From Bordetella ansorpii (lineage in GTDB: Bacteria; Pseudomonadota; Gammaproteobacteria; Burkholderiales; Burkholderiaceae_B), in contig NZ_FKIF01000006.1 of assembly GCF_900078705.1 (NCBI RefSeq), positions 186,001-250,000 on the forward strand: a stretch of 64,000 bases of DNA. Reading direction: 5' to 3'. This document shows positions 1 through 9,679 of this stretch, piece by piece. A program made the translations under genes and the position numbers. Below the pieces are notes generated by a model. It made no database searches and was not told the origin of the DNA. It worked only from the letters and a program-made list of their open reading frames with translations. Each line of letters begins with the position of its first letter. Position 1 is the stretch's first letter.

Positions 1-3000
1 GGCACAGGGAAGTTCAATGTGGCGCCAGCGGGATAGGTCGTGCCATCGGCCACCGTCACCAGGCCGCTGCGCGGTATTACCACGTCACCACCGAATGCCT
101 GCTGGCCTGCCTTCAACACCCATCCATTGTCATCGGGCGTCACCAACCCATCGGGTAGGTAAAACCCGTCGGTGAAGCTGCCATTGATATCCAGGTTGCC
201 AGCGGCGCGCATCGTCAGCACGCCGGGCTCGCCCGAGCCGTAGACCGAAGTCTGGGCACTATGCGGATTCAGGCTGGCATAGCGGTGGCCAGCCAAACTG
301 ACATCGCCCACCACGCGCAGGTCGTGGGCAGTGACAATCTCCACCCCCGGGCGCAAGTGGAAAGCATCCTGATACGTCAACAAGCCCTGCAGCTTGCCCG
401 CCAGCGTGCCGCCGCCACGGATGTTGGCCAGGGCAGCGTTCATGAAGGCGAGGCTTTGCAGGTTCTTCTTGTCCAGGTACGCCTGGTCGACCAAGCGATA
501 TGCCTTGCCACTGGCGGCGTCACTGCCCGGTCGCACGACGGCGTCGGCATCCGCGTCCTGGGCGGCATCGTTATCCGCATAGCGTTGATTGGCGACCAAG
601 GCAATGGTTTGCGCACCCGAGATACCCACATTGCCGCGGGCATCGACGTCCACGTCGCCTGCCGTCACACCGCCCAGACGCGGGGCGTAAAGCGTCACCG
701 TGCCCCGCGGCAAGCCGTCGTTTCCTGAGACAACCTCGGTGCCCGCACGCAGATCCATCCGCGCGCCGTCGGCCAACACCAGCGTGCCCTTGCCCGAGTT
801 CAGTTCGATCACAGCGCGGTTGGGTGCGTCGATGATCTTGCCGTAGCTGTCCACGCGAAGCGCCGTGCCATGGGCATCCAGCACCGACGATCCCGTCAGC
901 GTGAGGCCGCGGCCCGCGGACAGGCGGATGCTGCCCACCTGGTCACCGCTGGCGTCGATCTTGCCCTGCACGGTCAGGGTGCCATTGTCCACGGACACGT
1001 CGACCTCTCTGGCGCGCAATTCGTCGCCCACCACGAGATTCAGCCCTTCTTCCTTGATCTGGAAGCTGCGGCGGCCGAATACTTGTCCTTCGGTCAAACG
1101 CTGGTTCAAGCCGGAGAAATCGGCAATGCGCTGCCCGCGCAGCTCAATGCCGCCATAGCCGTAGGACACCAAGGTGCCGCCCGCATCGTATTGGCCCGAC
1201 GTGGCGCCCAGGATATCGCCTTGCAGGTCGATGACACCAGCCGAAGCGTCCAGTGCCGTCGCGGTCAACTGGCCAGCCTGATGGTTCTGGGCAGACAGGT
1301 CGATGGTAGATCCGACCGCCTGCGCAATGTTTCCAGCACGGCTTTCCAATATGACATCGCCCCCCCAGCTGTACTGGCTGACGTCAAAGAAATCGATCTT
1401 GCGGCCAGACACGTCGATGCGCGAGTTGCCTGCCAATGCCACATCGCCTTGCGCCGCCAGCGTCAACTTGCCGCTCGGCAAGGCAATCGTGGTACCGACA
1501 TTGACACTGCCGCCATCGAGCGCCAGTTCCGCGCCCAGCACATCAGTCGTCACGTCAGCAGACGTACCTTGGGGGCGGCTCAGCGTGATGGCGCCGCCCG
1601 CCTTGATCCGGCTGACCGAGCCGGCCTCGCCCGTCACCAGCGGCGTATTGATGTTGAGATTTCCGCCCTCGTAGGCGTAGCCGCTGCCCACGGCGTACGC
1701 ACCACGCGATGCGTATACCGAAAGCGTCCCCTGGTGATTCGCAGTGAAGCGGTCGCTGGCGTTCAAGTTGACCGTACCGAAACCAAGTGCCATGCGATCT
1801 AGGCTGACGCTGCTCGCGCGCGCGCTCGGGCCATAGCCCAGTTCGATACGTTGCGCTTCGATGTTAAGCGTACTCGACCCCGTGCCGACGCCGTCCGTCA
1901 CGATGGCGCCAGGCGTTCCGGTAGCGCCGTTCCAGACCAATGTGGAAGTGCCGATCGTCGCGACATCGCTGGCCGACCCCGCACCATAAATGGCGGGCGT
2001 GCTCAGCACCAGGCGGTCTAAAGACGAAACCCCCGTGACGGGATCCCGGGTATCCAGCGCCACAGTGCCAAAGAAATTCAGCGAATCCCGTGCAGTGAGC
2101 ACAAGGTTTTCGAGTGCGGGCGCACCGTATTCCGTGTCGCCCGACAGCAAGCGGTTCAACAGAGCCTGGTTCAATGTCAGGCCATTCGGAACCAATTGCC
2201 GCGAGGCAGCCTCAGCAAGGCTTTCCGTGCTTCCCACATTGAACGCGCTGACCAGCAAGGACAGGTTGCGCGTTCCATATCGAACGGCATCGCCGAACTG
2301 GATGTCTCCCTCTGCTATCAGCGCAAGAGTCCCTTCGGAATACAGACGCGTCGTATCCACACACGCGTTGCCGCATACGCCAATGGACAGCCGAGACGTC
2401 GGGCCATTGCCCAGCGCAGACTCTGGAGCAACCAGATCAAGCCATCCATTGGATGCGGCCACGACCGCAATGCTTCCCTGATTTGCGTCTAACACTTGCG
2501 GAATGTAGTAATAGCCTTGAGACGAATCGTAGGCTACCGATCCCTGGCCTATAGTATTGATACTGGCGCCAGGTTCGATCGTGATGGCTCTATTTCCAGT
2601 CCTATAGGACGAAATGAGGAATACTTCGGGCGCGCCCAACTGTGCCCCCGAGCGCAGAACGATCTCTCTGGTGCTGGAAGAGTTATCCGCGCCGAACACC
2701 ATGGCATTGCCGTTCTCGCCATACGTTGCACTGGCATATCCGCCGATCTGCAACCGTGGCGCCCTCAGGGCGTTCAACTGATCGGACTGCAAGGTTATGC
2801 CTGCATACCCAGGCGTAGCCGTGGCCCCCGCGCCAACAATCTCGATCTGTCCGCCACCGCCGCCGTCAACACTTACCGCTCCGCCATAGCCCCCTTTGGC
2901 GCCTTGGAACAGCGCGGTACCCTCGAATCGGAACGCAGGGATCTCTGCTGTGGCACCAGGTTTGAAGGACAACCGTAGCGTTCTGGCGTCGGCGGGCGTC

Positions 3001-6000
3001 AGCGCGCGGGCTACCCCCAGGCGTTCCGCGTCGGCCAGAACGAAGTCAGTAAAGCTCGTCTCATTGTATTGGGAGTACTTGCGCAGCGCGTCGGCAGAGG
3101 TCACCGTGACCTGGGTGGACAGGCTGTCGGAAATCCCCATCGGGCGAGATACCGTTGACGTATTGGCCGTGGACAAGCGTCCAGAAACAGACCAAGACCC
3201 GTTCCGCAGACCGATAGTGCGATTCGCCACGCTGGCACTGGCGGCGCCGTTCAACTCGACACGAAACGCCCCAGGCAGTAGTGCGTACGTGGATGGCAGC
3301 AGCGTGTAAGTGCCGGCGGGCAGGCCGGGAACGCCGGCGCCAACCGTGATCTGGCGTCCGACATTGGGATCGACCGCCCCTCCTTCCGCAGCCACCGGCG
3401 CATAGGTCGCCTGGCTGCTCGGCACAATGGCATACACCGGATTCGTATCCAGCCCCGGCAAGGCGAAACTGCCGCTGGCGCTGTTCTGTATCAACGGCCG
3501 GAAGCGCGCATCGGTGGAACCGCCTCGACCCGACACGAAGCCCGCGCCTGTCAACTCGCCACCGCCAGAGAGGTCAAGCACCGCTCCCTGCTGCACTTCG
3601 ATCATCTGGCCATTGAGTACGATTCCACGGCCTTGGCTGCCCACCCCTTCCAAGATGACATCCTGCCCTGCGTATTGATAGGCAATGCCGTCGGTCGTGC
3701 CTCCGTAAGGCATGGTCAAGCCCTCGGCACTGACAGAGGTCAAGCTACCGGGAAGCAATACGACGCGCACGGGCACACCAACTGCCAGCGACTGTTCGCC
3801 ACCGATCTTCACGCTTCCAAGGGGTGCACGCACGACGCCGCCCTGCTCGATAGTACTGGCACCCAATGTCAACGAGCCAAATACGGAATAGGGCGCAGCG
3901 GGTTCCACCTCAGTGGATCGGCCAATGGAAAGCTTGAAATCAGGGTCGAAGAGAGCGCTACCGTCGCTACTATTTCCCCACAGTTTCCCAACGAGGACCC
4001 GAGCCCCTACACCTGTGGCAGGATATATCTGCGCGGCGGAAAGGCTGATGTTTCTGGGGCTGACCAACTCCGTGGTGACATTGCGAATAATTTCACTTGG
4101 CGACACACCTGCCAAAAATCGAATATCGCCGCGACTGTACAGGTTGACGTCATTGAAGGTGCGCCGCTCCACGTCAGTACCGCCAACCGAGCCCTTCGCG
4201 CCGAAGCGCACGGCGTCACGTATGTCGATCAGGTCTGCCGTGGCATGGAAACTGGCGGCGGTGAAAAGCCGCGTGTCTCCGTCAGGGAGAACCGGGTTGG
4301 TTAATACAGGACTGGTCACCCCTTGGATACCGACCCCGGCCAGGCGGATGTAGGGCGCGGCGAGATTGACGCGCGTAGCTTCCGAGGCCCCCTCGGACAG
4401 CGCCAAAGCCCTCGCGTAAATACGCAGGCTCTGCCCCATGTCGAGGTTCACGTCGCCATCGAAGCTGATCAACCCATTGCTGTGCAGGACGAGGTCGTCA
4501 AAGCCGCCAGCCGCGACCTGGTCCATGCCCAGCGCGGCTTGGCCGTATACCAGACCCTCGGTCTGGCCCGGAACCACCCCCGCCGCCAGCGCGCTGACGC
4601 CTTTCTGCTGACGAAGCAGGAGCTCGCGTGGCCGCGTCACAGCGGAGTTCAATCCCGCTATTGCATATACGGGCGTCTCCAAACCGATCATCAGCGTCCC
4701 GCCGGCCGCACCGCTGCCTCCGGACACGGCCCTGAGCTCGCCGTCCAGATACAAGCCATTGGAGGACGACAACGTGATGCTGCCACCGTTACTGGCTACC
4801 TCTTGTTCGCCTTGGCCTTGCACGTACAGGCTGCCGGACGTACCCGAGGCATCGAGGACGGCGCCCGGCCTGACCACCACGAACAAATCGGCCGCTCTGA
4901 CCGTACCGGAGGCCTCGTCAACGGCTCCTCCGACAACAATGCTGCCGCCCGCCGTGATCTTTCCATAACGACGGTTCTGCTGATCCACGGCGGTGACGGA
5001 CGAGCCGGACACATCGAGTACAGCATGTTCGCCGAGCCAGATGGACCTGGAGTGTGGTTGCCCAACACCGTAATTGACGCCCGCAGTATTGGTCGCGTCC
5101 GTCAATTCTGGCGTGATTATCTGCAACAGCGAAATTTGGCCACCACGGGCATTCAGCTTACCGTCCACCGTCAACTGACCAGAAGCCTGCAGCGTCATCG
5201 ACGCGCCAGGATCGACATTGATCACGGCGTTCTCGCCGATGCTCAGCGTGGCCAACCGGTTCGACTCGGTAGAGCCAGCACTCAACGTCAAACTGGCGAC
5301 CTCGCGCTGTCGCAACACGCCATTGGCGCGGTCTTCCAAATAGACGGGCGGTGTCCAGACTTGCAGCGCATCGGCCACGGATGTCGCTTGGACACCGCCT
5401 TGGGCGAGCATAAGGACAGGCATCCGAACGTCCAGCGCACTGCCCGCCAAGACACCCAAACCGGCTTGGCCCCGAACCTCGTAGTGCGAGAAGCCCTTTT
5501 CGAAGAAAGCCTGGTTCAGCGCGAGCACGGGCAGCACCGAAGCATCACGACTCAGTGTCGCGCCAGCAGGAATCAACGTTCCTGCGGCGAGCGTTATATT
5601 CATCGGGGCAGGAGTGCCTGCTGCCAACGTCGCAGGTACGGGAGTGATGGGGAATCCGCCAACAAAGACCCCTTCCGGCACCTGAAATGAAATATTCAAC
5701 GCGTTAGAGAAAGAAGAGAAAATCGTTACTTGCGACCCTTTCGGTATAACAACACTGCCGGGCGCAGTGTTCCTTGTCACGGAAACAGACGATGAGGTAC
5801 CGGCAGGATTAATGTAGTTAATAATGACCGGACCATTGCTCGTTCCGCTGGGTACCGGAACAACCCAATCCCCGCTCAATAATATGCTGAGTGCCTTATT
5901 GAACTGAACGGCAGCAACGTACTCTCCAGGAAGCGCGCGATCCTTGAGATAACTGTAGTCAACGGGCAGAGCATCACCGGCCAACACCTCCCAATCCGCA

Positions 6001-9000
6001 CTCAGCAAAAGATCCGTCCTGGCAACCTCCCCACCTTGGAGAATGTCGCCATGACTCAACATCTCACCTCCGATACCGACCGTCGAACCGGACTCTACGC
6101 TAAGTTTTCCTCCTGCCTCGACACCAAAACCACGGATCTCACCCCTCAGCCGGATGATCCCAGGGATAGCGTTCAACGCACCGACGTTCGCGCTTAACGT
6201 GACATCACCGCCACGACCGCTGTGCCTTAACGTGCCATCTATGTCCAACACCCCACCCGAGGAAACATCGATAACACTTCCGTCTTCCAACGTAATATCG
6301 CCATGGCTACGCAAGACCACCGAGCCACCGTTCACATAGGGCAGACCATTGCGGTTGTTCGGATCAAGCAACAGGTTGGTCCAGATACCACGTGCGTCGA
6401 GCGTGACACCCTGGCCTATCACGACCTGAGCACCAGCGTCATTGGCATAACCGAGCTGCGCATCCCCCAAGACAATATCGCCGCTCCGGGCCACAAGATC
6501 AGCGTGTACCTGCACGTCTGCGGCGGTCAGGTCGATCCTGCCACCGTTCTCCACCTGCAGCGTAGAAGTCACCGACACGTTGCGGCTAAGGCTGGTAATG
6601 CTTCCCAACCGGAACCGGTTCAGCGCTTCACTATCCAGATAAAGCGTGTTGACCCGATCCTCTGGCAGTGCCACGCCCAGGCCCAGCGCGTCAGCCAAGG
6701 AGGCTTGGCCTGTTCCAAAGACAATCGATCCATCAACAGCGGCCAGATTGGCCGGGCTATAGCTCAACACGCCAGTATCGGCATCGTAGGCAAGCAGGTA
6801 ATCGCCCAGCATCAACCTGGCGCGACGCGCGGCGGCGGTCTGGGATTGGTTGTAGCCATCCAGGTTGGCCTGCGGCCTGTCGACCTGGCGATCTCCCTGA
6901 AACACCTCGGTGATGATGTCGCCTTCCAGCACGGCGGACTCGGTGGACACCATCAGCGTGCCCGCATCGCGCCCCACGGTGTATCCCGCCTCGTAGACAC
7001 GGCGCGGCCCGATCAAAGGGCTGTAGAAATTGCGGGTGGCTGACTCCCCCCAACGCGCATGAGTGTCTTCATACCCGTTGTACAGGCCCTGGTACAGCAT
7101 GTCTCCCGGCGCGGAGGACACGCTGTACAGACGGCCGTCTTGACCGCGCAACCAGCTCATGTTGATGTAGCCGGACTGCACATCCAGCGTACCGCCAGAA
7201 AGATTGATGCGAGATCCGGCTTGCGTCACCACCTCTTTTCCGCCGAATAGCACGGTGCCGCCCTGGGCCATCCATTCGCCCGCCGTGTGGCCACTGTTCG
7301 CCAGGTAACCGCTGACCTCCAGCAAGCCTCCCTTGGTGTACCAACGGTCCGGCGTACCGTTGGGGTTGGTCTCGGCGTTGTAGTCTCCCTTTACGAACAC
7401 CAGATCGCGACGGTCCACCCACACGTCATTGCTGTTCAGCGTTCCACTATCGCGGTTGACGGGGGCATCCCGCTGCTCGTTCCCCTGGATGTTGATCGAC
7501 AGATTGTTCGACTCCATCGCCACCCGGACGCCGACGGCTCCCGAAACGTCCAGGGTGGCATCGCGTTGCACCAGCGTTCTGCCGCCAGCAGTAACGGCGA
7601 TCTGTCCGCCAGTAGCCAGCGTAAGCGACCCGCCTTGGACATCGACCGTGCCGTTGCTGGCAATTTCGATCAGTGATTGGTCGCTACGGTAATAACGGGA
7701 AGCCCCCGTTTCGTTGAGCTGAGCCAATGCGGCGGTCCGACGAGAATCCAGCGCCGTCAAATCGTCGTTGGCATCCAGCAGGATGGCGCTGGTGGCCTGC
7801 GGCGCCAGCGTGATGCTGCCGACCTGGCCCGCGGCCTCTCCAGACTGCGTGGCCGTGGTCAGGTGCAGGGTGCCGCGTACATCGACCGAGGTCGAGGACA
7901 CCAGCACCCCTTGCTGGCGTACGTCAGTGCCTGTCAGGGTGACGTCACCCGTGGTGGCCATCAGCAGGCCGGTGTTCTCCACCAGAGAAGTAGTGGAAAG
8001 CTTATTGCGAACGGCAGTGACCTGATTGCCGCGCGTGGTGGAATACTGGTTGCCATCGGTACCTTGGCCGCGGCTGATGACGAAGTCGTCCCCCGCCGCC
8101 AGCAAGGCCTGGCCGGAGGGCGTGGAAATGGTGCCGGCATTTCTCACTTCGCTGCCCATCAACAGCACATATCCGCCCCCTTGCGTGGCCGTCTCTGGCG
8201 CGCGCGTGACGATGCTGGCACCCGCCTGCACCTCTACCGCCCCTTGGGCGCCTGAGAATGCCGGCGAGGAACCATTGGAGAATATGCCGCGCTGGATGAA
8301 CTGCTCATCAAGCACATTGATGGTCTGCCCGTTCTCGGTGCGTGTCTGATCGACCCGCGTTGCGGCCACGACCAGATTGCGCACATTGACTTGACTGCTG
8401 CCGGAGAACACCACGCCGTTCTGGTTGACGACCATGACGGTGCCGTTGGCCTGGATCTTGCCTTGGATACGACTGGGTTCGGCGGAAGCGCCAACGACCT
8501 TGTTCAGCACGGCGTCCGTCGACTTCTGGTCGAAGACCAGCGTAGTGTTACGTCCGACGTTGAAGGTGTCCCAGTTCAAGATGGCTTTGCTGGCCGTCTG
8601 CTTGACCGTCAACTTGAACTGGCCATCACGCTTGAAGAGCACCGGCCGTTCGGCGCCACTCCACTCCAGGAGGTTCCCGTCGGCATCACGGTCCCACAAC
8701 CCGCCCTTGCGGTTGCCATCGCGCACCGAAGGTTCGTCCTGCGCAGCCCGGCGCGCCGCTTCCTGCATCGCCACCTGCTGGGAGATGGCTGATGCGCTGC
8801 GATTCAGGTTGGCAATGGATTGCTGCAGCCGCTGCTGGGCCTGCTGCTGTTGCTGCGCCGCACGGTTGGTGGATGCCCCGCCCGTTACCACGGGCGTACG
8901 TGTAAACGCGGGATTCTTGGAAGAGCCGGATTGCGCAAACCATGCCCCGCCCGCGGCATGCGCCGCCGCCGGACCGCCAGCCAACAGCAACACCGCCACC

Positions 9001-9110
9001 GCATGCGCCAGGGGCGCCAGGCGGAACACGGGAGTTGTTGAATTCGCCGAGGCTACGCTTTGGCCAAGCTTGCGGACGATGCGTTTCGATGCCAACGATT
9101 TGCCTTGCAT
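1..9110 (-). CDS. Giant TpsA-family filamentous haemagglutinin-like exoprotein (PdtA-like), 3' end outside window
   Basis: Secreted adhesin of a two-partner secretion system, exported over the outer membrane by a TpsB pore not present here. The frame is open from the ATG at 9108-9110 (AGGA six bases upstream) to the left edge, at least 3036 codons. Residues 1-52 form an extended signal peptide ending AAAHA. Residues 84-100 are Gln-rich. The TPS domain covers about 140-330 and carries the NQNGVVFSG motif near 229. The remainder is a long beta-helix region rich in short Gly/Ser/Asn/Val repeats (VDVRG, LDLSGG, LDVSGS). The segment nearest the edge resembles the part that precedes DUF3739 in this family. 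Cysteine is nearly absent. It lies downstream of three DING genes, as PdtA does near LapC in P. aeruginosa (recalled). The family call is firm; PdtA orthology is inferred from context. Confidence 0.93.
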   Translation of the reverse strand, partial: MQGKSLASKRIVRKLGQSVASANSTTPVFRLAPLAHAVAVLLLAGGPAAAHAAGGAWFAQSGSSKNPAFTRTPVVTGGASTNRAAQQQQQAQQRLQQSIANLNRSASAISQQVAMQEAARRAAQDEPSVRDGNRKGGLWDRDADGNLLEWSGAERPVLFKRDGQFKLTVKQTASKAILNWDTFNVGRNTTLVFDQKSTDAVLNKVVGASAEPSRIQGKIQANGTVMVVNQNGVVFSGSSQVNVRNLVVAATRVDQTRTENGQTINVLDEQFIQRGIFSNGSSPAFSGAQGAVEVQAGASIVTRAPETATQGGGYVLLMGSEVRNAGTISTPSGQALLAAGDDFVISRGQGTDGNQYSTTRGNQVTAVRNKLSTTSLVENTGLLMATTGDVTLTGTDVRQQGVLVSSTSVDVRGTLHLTTATQSGEAAGQVGSITLAPQATSAILLDANDDLTALDSRRTAALAQLNETGASRYYRSDQSLIEIASNGTVDVQGGSLTLATGGQIAVTAGGRTLVQRDATLDVSGAVGVRVAMESNNLSINIQGNEQRDAPVNRDSGTLNSNDVWVDRRDLVFVKGDYNAETNPNGTPDRWYTKGGLLEVSGYLANSGHTAGEWMAQGGTVLFGGKEVVTQAGSRINLSGGTLDVQSGYINMSWLRGQDGRLYSVSSAPGDMLYQGLYNGYEDTHARWGESATRNFYSPLIGPRRVYEAGYTVGRDAGTLMVSTESAVLEGDIITEVFQGDRQVDRPQANLDGYNQSQTAAARRARLMLGDYLLAYDADTGVLSYSPANLAAVDGSIVFGTGQASLADALGLGVALPEDRVNTLYLDSEALNRFRLGSITSLSRNVSVTSTLQVENGGRIDLTAADVQVHADLVARSGDIVLGDAQLGYANDAGAQVVIGQGVTLDARGIWTNLLLDPNNRNGLPYVNGGSVVLRSHGDITLEDGSVIDVSSGGVLDIDGTLRHSGRGGDVTLSANVGALNAIPGIIRLRGEIRGFGVEAGGKLSVESGSTVGIGGEMLSHGDILQGGEVARTDLLLSADWEVLAGDALPVDYSYLKDRALPGEYVAAVQFNKALSILLSGDWVVPVPSGTSNGPVIINYINPAGTSSSVSVTRNTAPGSVVIPKGSQVTIFSSFSNALNISFQVPEGVFVGGFPITPVPATLAAGTPAPMNITLAAGTLIPAGATLSRDASVLPVLALNQAFFEKGFSHYEVRGQAGLGVLAGSALDVRMPVLMLAQGGVQATSVADALQVWTPPVYLEDRANGVLRQREVASLTLSAGSTESNRLATLSIGENAVINVDPGASMTLQASGQLTVDGKLNARGGQISLLQIITPELTDATNTAGVNYGVGQPHSRSIWLGEHAVLDVSGSSVTAVDQQNRRYGKITAGGSIVVGGAVDEASGTVRAADLFVVVRPGAVLDASGTSGSLYVQGQGEQEVASNGGSITLSSSNGLYLDGELRAVSGGSGAAGGTLMIGLETPVYAIAGLNSAVTRPRELLLRQQKGVSALAAGVVPGQTEGLVYGQAALGMDQVAAGGFDDLVLHSNGLISFDGDVNLDMGQSLRIYARALALSEGASEATRVNLAAPYIRLAGVGIQGVTSPVLTNPVLPDGDTRLFTAASFHATADLIDIRDAVRFGAKGSVGGTDVERRTFNDVNLYSRGDIRFLAGVSPSEIIRNVTTELVSPRNISLSAAQIYPATGVGARVLVGKLWGNSSDGSALFDPDFKLSIGRSTEVEPAAPYSVFGSLTLGASTIEQGGVVRAPLGSVKIGGEQSLAVGVPVRVVLLPGSLTSVSAEGLTMPYGGTTDGIAYQYAGQDVILEGVGSQGRGIVLNGQMIEVQQGAVLDLSGGGELTGAGFVSGRGGSTDARFRPLIQNSASGSFALPGLDTNPVYAIVPSSQATYAPVAAEGGAVDPNVGRQITVGAGVPGLPAGTYTLLPSTYALLPGAFRVELNGAASASVANRTIGLRNGSWSVSGRLSTANTSTVSRPMGISDSLSTQVTVTSADALRKYSQYNETSFTDFVLADAERLGVARALTPADARTLRLSFKPGATAEIPAFRFEGTALFQGAKGGYGGAVSVDGGGGGQIEIVGAGATATPGYAGITLQSDQLNALRAPRLQIGGYASATYGENGNAMVFGADNSSSTREIVLRSGAQLGAPEVFLISSYRTGNRAITIEPGASINTIGQGSVAYDSSQGYYYIPQVLDANQGSIAVVAASNGWLDLVAPESALGNGPTSRLSIGVCGNACVDTTRLYSEGTLALIAEGDIQFGDAVRYGTRNLSLLVSAFNVGSTESLAEAASRQLVPNGLTLNQALLNRLLSGDTEYGAPALENLVLTARDSLNFFGTVALDTRDPVTGVSSLDRLVLSTPAIYGAGSASDVATIGTSTLVWNGATGTPGAIVTDGVGTGSSTLNIEAQRIELGYGPSARASSVSLDRMALGFGTVNLNASDRFTANHQGTLSVYASRGAYAVGSGYAYEGGNLNINTPLVTGEAGSVSRIKAGGAITLSRPQGTSADVTTDVLGAELALDGGSVNVGTTIALPSGKLTLAAQGDVALAGNSRIDVSGRKIDFFDVSQYSWGGDVILESRAGNIAQAVGSTIDLSAQNHQAGQLTATALDASAGVIDLQGDILGATSGQYDAGGTLVSYGYGGIELRGQRIADFSGLNQRLTEGQVFGRRSFQIKEEGLNLVVGDELRAREVDVSVDNGTLTVQGKIDASGDQVGSIRLSAGRGLTLTGSSVLDAHGTALRVDSYGKIIDAPNRAVIELNSGKGTLVLADGARMDLRAGTEVVSGNDGLPRGTVTLYAPRLGGVTAGDVDVDARGNVGISGAQTIALVANQRYADNDAAQDADADAVVRPGSDAASGKAYRLVDQAYLDKKNLQSLAFMNAALANIRGGGTLAGKLQGLLTYQDAFHLRPGVEIVTAHDLRVVGDVSLAGHRYASLNPHSAQTSVYGSGEPGVLTMRAAGNLDINGSFTDGFYLPDGLVTPDDNGWVLKAGQQAFGGDVVIPRSGLVTVADGTTYPAGATLNFPV

Positions 9111-9592
9111 GGTTGTCCTTCAATCAATCCAGAAATTGCTTTTCTGCTGAAGATCCGACAAGGAACAGCAGGCGGCGCTGTGATTCCTATCGGGATGCGT
9201 AATGACGGCTTGCCACCCGCCGGACAGGCGGTTGGGCGCAGCGAGGAAAACGGGGGAAGGGGTGATGGAATTCGCCGAGCATTGCCGTATCGCAACACCA
9301 CGAGACAGAATTCGCATCATTTCCAGCACTTGGGCCAAGACGCTCCAGTTCTTTTCAACTGAATGGTTTAAGGTCTTGGTCATACTGGGAGCGATATGCG
9401 ACAAACAATAACGCGCCATGATCGCCTGCCGAAATGACAGTTTGTGCGAGAAGAGTGCGGACTTCAGTTACATCGTTTATGCCTAGCCCAGCTTGTCCCA
9501 AGGGAAACCCACTTTACGTTAGTGATTTAATGAAACCCGAGCAAGTCAGAGGGATATTGTGCTCAGCCATCAAGTCAATTTTGTTAACCCAT
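9111..9592 (-). other. Intergenic leader upstream of tpsA
   Basis: About 480 bp between the tpsA start and the terminator of the last DING gene. I see no gene on either strand. It holds the promoter-like element at 9434-9462, so the inferred tpsA transcript would have an untranslated leader of about 315 nt. Further structure in the leader could not be assessed by eye. Confidence 0.6.
9434..9462 (-). promoter_or_regulatory. Putative ECF promoter of tpsA (sub-type A)
   Basis: On the minus strand GTCCGC (9457-9462) is followed after exactly 18 nt by GTCAT (9434-9438). The -35 block extends upstream as TAACTGAAGTCCGCA, close to the blocks before DING2 and DING3. The -10 block reads CTGTCAT, which also equals a PhoB half-site, but no second half-site was found 11 bp away on either side. 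Calling it an ECF promoter is inference from the repeated occurrence in this locus. Confidence 0.6.
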
Positions 9593-9660
9593 AAAAAAGG
9601 CGAAGCCCAAAAGGCCTCACCGATACCTCAGCCAGCACCGCCTGGCTCGTGACCAGGCGG
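9593..9660 (-). terminator. Terminator region of DING gene 1
   Basis: Two stem-loops follow the stop codon. CCGCCTGG and CCAGGCGG (9638-9645 with 9653-9660) form a perfect 8-bp stem. A second, weaker stem at about 9599-9620 is followed on the minus strand by a run of T (9593-9598). The same arrangement is copied behind DING gene 2. Confidence 0.75.
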
Positions 9661-9679
9661 GCTGAACTTTCTGTATTTA

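Noticed and set aside
870-5690. Several plus-strand open frames of 150-455 codons
   Set aside because: All are antisense to the continuous tpsA frame, which reads as a typical beta-helix adhesin throughout.
9434-9440. Full Pho box upstream of tpsA
   Set aside because: Only one half-site (ATGACAG on the plus strand) is present; no second half lies 11 bp away. Better explained as the -10 block of the ECF-type element.
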